Source: Faecalibacterium sp. HTF-F (GTDB lineage Bacteria > Bacillota > Clostridia > Oscillospirales > Ruminococcaceae). From it: a stretch of DNA of 64,000 nt. The DNA is taken from contig NZ_CP094473.1 in the NCBI RefSeq assembly GCF_023347535.1, forward strand, positions 1,860,001 to 1,924,000, given 5' to 3'. Position numbers and translations under genes: made by a program. Numbering within the stretch: position 1 is the first letter of the stretch; every line of letters starts with the position of its first letter. The notes beneath the pieces are model-generated. The model worked only from the letters and a program-made list of their open reading frames with translations, had not been told where the DNA came from and searched no databases. Shown piece after piece: positions 62,749-64,000 of this stretch.

Positions 62749-63183
62749 TCAGCCCTTCTGTTCCATGCCTTCGCTTCTGCCCGCCGTCTGCTGCGCGGCC
62801 TGCTGGGCGCGCTCTTCGCGCCGGGCTTCCTTGCTGCGCATCTTTTCCAGCTGTTCCCGCAGAGCGGCAGCCTCCCGGCGCAGCACCTCATTTTCCGCCT
62901 TTGCCTTGTCTTCTGCCAGCTTTGCGCGGGCGGCGTCCGCAATGTAGTCCTGAATCTGGCTGCGCATGTTCTCCGCGCTGCCGGTGCTCTTGCGGTACTC
63001 ATCCAGATAATCCATGGCGCAGAACACCGCCGCCTTCGTCACCGAAAGGTTTTCGTTTGCGTCCAGCAGCTTTGTGATATCCTCGTCCAGCTTTTTTGCC
63101 AGCGACTGGATATATTTTTCCGGGTCCGTCGTAGCGATGGCATACGGCGTACCCGCAATGTTCACCCGTACCTTGTTGACCAT
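62749..63183 (-). CDS. zapA: Cell division protein ZapA
   Basis: 144 residues. The N-terminal ~65 residues match ZapA (NKVRVNIAGTPYAIATTDPE), which cross-links FtsZ filaments at the division ring. A long coiled coil (about 75-125) and a Gln/Arg-rich tail make it larger than the ~85-100 residues usual in Firmicutes. AAAGGGGAATAGAT precedes the ATG. It heads the likely zapA-U32-dut-maf transcript. Confidence 0.9.
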   Translation of the reverse strand: MVNKVRVNIAGTPYAIATTDPEKYIQSLAKKLDEDITKLLDANENLSVTKAAVFCAMDYLDEYRKSTGSAENMRSQIQDYIADAARAKLAEDKAKAENEVLRREAAALREQLEKMRSKEARREERAQQAAQQTAGRSEGMEQKG

Positions 63184-63385
63184 ATCTATTCCCCTTTATC
63201 CTTTTCCGCCCTTGCACAGGCGGTTCTGTTCTTGGTGATTTCCGAAAAGCGGCACCGTTTCCGGTACCGTTTCGGCGTTTTGTTCCCCTCCGGGAGAGTT
63301 ACCCGACACATTTCCCCCGGAATTTGTGCCCGAAAATGTTTCGGAAAGCAGGTTTCTCTCCCTATTATAATATAAATAAGCATCA
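63184..63385 (-). promoter_or_regulatory. Structured leader and promoter of zapA
   Basis: On the minus strand a consensus TATAAT lies at 63366-63371 with only a poor -35 (TTTTTC) at 17 bases. The ~180-base leader holds several hairpins: CCGAAA-CATT-TTTCGG, and a strong one with CCGAAA/TTTCGG outside and CGGTACC-GGAAA-CGGTGCCG inside (63249-63282). No U-run follows. No known riboswitch or T-box pattern could be matched. Confidence 0.5.
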
Positions 63386-63472
63386 AGAAAAAGTGTATTT
63401 TTTGAAATTTTGGCATATTTATCAGAAAGTTCAATAAAAAAATGTCAGTTACGGAAAAAATCCCTTGATTCC

Positions 63473-63501
63473 TTGCATTTGTCATTCTGTCATATTATAA
63501 T
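63473..63501 (+). promoter_or_regulatory. Promoter of the glycogen phosphorylase gene
   Basis: TTGCAT (63473-63478), 17 bases, TATAAT (63496-63501). The leader of about 100 bases shows no clear fold. The AT-rich stretch 63386-63472 between this and the zapA promoter holds nothing else recognisable. Confidence 0.82.
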
Positions 63502-63608
63502 ATCTTTGTTATGTTGGCGGCAGAGCAAGTGAGGGAAAGTGTCTGCAGGCGCCAATTATTTCAATTATTTTAGCAAAGCTGAAAACTTATGCGGATAGGA
63601 GTACCTTT

Positions 63609-64000
63609 ATGACATCGAAAGAATTCGGTAAACTTCTTCAGGACAAGCTCACCAGCGAGTACGGCGTGGAGCTGAGTGTTGCTTCCAACCAGCAGATCTA
63701 CCGTTCTCTGGCACTGATCTGCCGCCAGATGATGAGCGAGAACCACAAGAAGTTCCAGTCCAAGGCCATTGGCACCGGCACCAAGCAGGTGTACTACCTG
63801 TGCATGGAGTTCCTGATGGGCCGCAGCCTGAAGACCAGCCTGCTGAATCTGGGTCTGGACGAGGTGGCAAAGAAGGCCCTGTCCGATGCCGACATCAGCA
63901 TTGACGGCATCTTTGAGGAAGAGCCGGATGCAGGTCTGGGCAACGGCGGTCTGGGCCGTCTGGCTGCCTGCTATCTGGACGGCATGGCCACCACCGGCAT
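63609..64000 (+). CDS. glgP: Glycogen/maltodextrin phosphorylase, N-terminal part only
   Basis: About 130 residues before the window ends; GGATAGGAGTACCTTT precedes the ATG. The segments YYLCMEFLMGRSL and EEEPDAGLGNGGLGRLAACY are the conserved glucosyltransferase-35 N-terminal motifs. It releases glucose-1-phosphate from alpha-glucans using pyridoxal phosphate; the PLP lysine lies outside the window. Its product is the substrate of the pgcA enzyme encoded at 8917. Confidence 0.93.
   Translation, partial: MTSKEFGKLLQDKLTSEYGVELSVASNQQIYRSLALICRQMMSENHKKFQSKAIGTGTKQVYYLCMEFLMGRSLKTSLLNLGLDEVAKKALSDADISIDGIFEEEPDAGLGNGGLGRLAACYLDGMATTG

Noticed and set aside
63240..63290. T-box leader (GGTACCG resembles the antiterminator bulge)
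   Set aside because: There is no AGTA loop, no specifier stem and no terminator, and zapA is not an amino-acid gene.
63184..63385. 6S RNA next to zapA
   Set aside because: 6S RNA adjoins zapA in proteobacteria, but here the ends of the leader do not pair and no long helix with a central bubble could be drawn.
1..64000. CRISPR arrays, prophage, IS elements, tRNA/rRNA genes
   Set aside because: No regularly spaced direct repeats, no transposase or phage proteins, and no tRNA or rRNA signatures were found on reading both strands.

Overview
The window looks like a stretch of core chromosome from a GC-rich, low-mobility Clostridia-type Firmicute, most like Faecalibacterium or a close relative in the Oscillospiraceae/Ruminococcaceae. 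This is inferred from protein character and gene order, not from a search. Supporting signs are an MEP-pathway IspDF fusion, a BmpA-type nucleoside ABC transporter, RNase J, the c-di-AMP gene set (cdaA, cdaR, gdpP), a LuxS gene, DUF6514- and XpaC-like small families, and sigma-A type promoters with 16-18 bp spacers in front of GC-rich genes. No prophage, insertion sequence, CRISPR array, tRNA or rRNA gene is visible.

Layout. 1-8848 (minus): one operon from a strong promoter: ispDF, cdaA, cdaR, a FAD-dependent oxidoreductase, an XpaC-like membrane protein, recJ and the start of relA/spoT. 8862-12781: phosphoglucomutase (minus), a small DUF6514-like gene (minus) and comM (plus). 12930-15752 (minus): the trkA-trkH potassium system. 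15915-24021 (minus): a nucleoside salvage island (deoD, cdd, bmpA-like lipoprotein, ABC ATPase, two permeases, pyrimidine-nucleoside phosphorylase). 24094-27138: an M23/LysM/G5 peptidase and an RluA-type pseudouridine synthase, divergent from RNase P RNA. 27168-31730 (plus): rnpB, nadE, a NusG-domain-II protein and an LCP protein. 31920-33189 (minus): deoB. 33352-35760 (plus): pyk and luxS. 35848-38716 (minus): cutC, then an autoregulated lacI-HAD pair. 38829-46982 (minus): rplI, dnaB, tilS, hpt, ftsH and two uncharacterised tail-anchored proteins. 47193-52470 (minus): rnj, gdpP, glf. 52513-53563 (plus): rnhA and a degenerate MnmA-like protein. 53846-63183 (minus): mgsA, the mreB-mreC-mreD-pbp2 wall-elongation cluster, maf, dut, a U32 peptidase and zapA. 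From 63473 (plus): the start of glycogen phosphorylase.

How it fits together. The c-di-AMP synthase (CdaA), its regulator (CdaR), the hydrolase (GdpP) and a likely c-di-AMP effector (TrkA/TrkH) all lie within about 45 kb. Imported nucleosides are cleaved by DeoD and Pdp, deaminated by Cdd and fed through DeoB into the pentose phosphate pool. Wall genes (mreBCD, PBP2, LCP, M23 peptidase, glf) are spread across the window.

Most noteworthy observations: (i) a four-copy intergenic element with conserved flanks, a variable but perfectly paired 13-16 bp hairpin and an invariant C(UGCG)G apex; (ii) a domain-only MnmA paralogue that has lost its ATP loop and both catalytic cysteines, translationally coupled to RNase HI; (iii) divergent rluA and rnpB promoters sharing one palindromic -35 hexamer; (iv) a tail-anchored protein with a HEPN-like R-x4-H motif next to a tail-anchored zinc-ribbon protein carrying repeated TR(I/V/M)(M/L) motifs; (v) a long rnj leader holding an uninterrupted basic reading frame.
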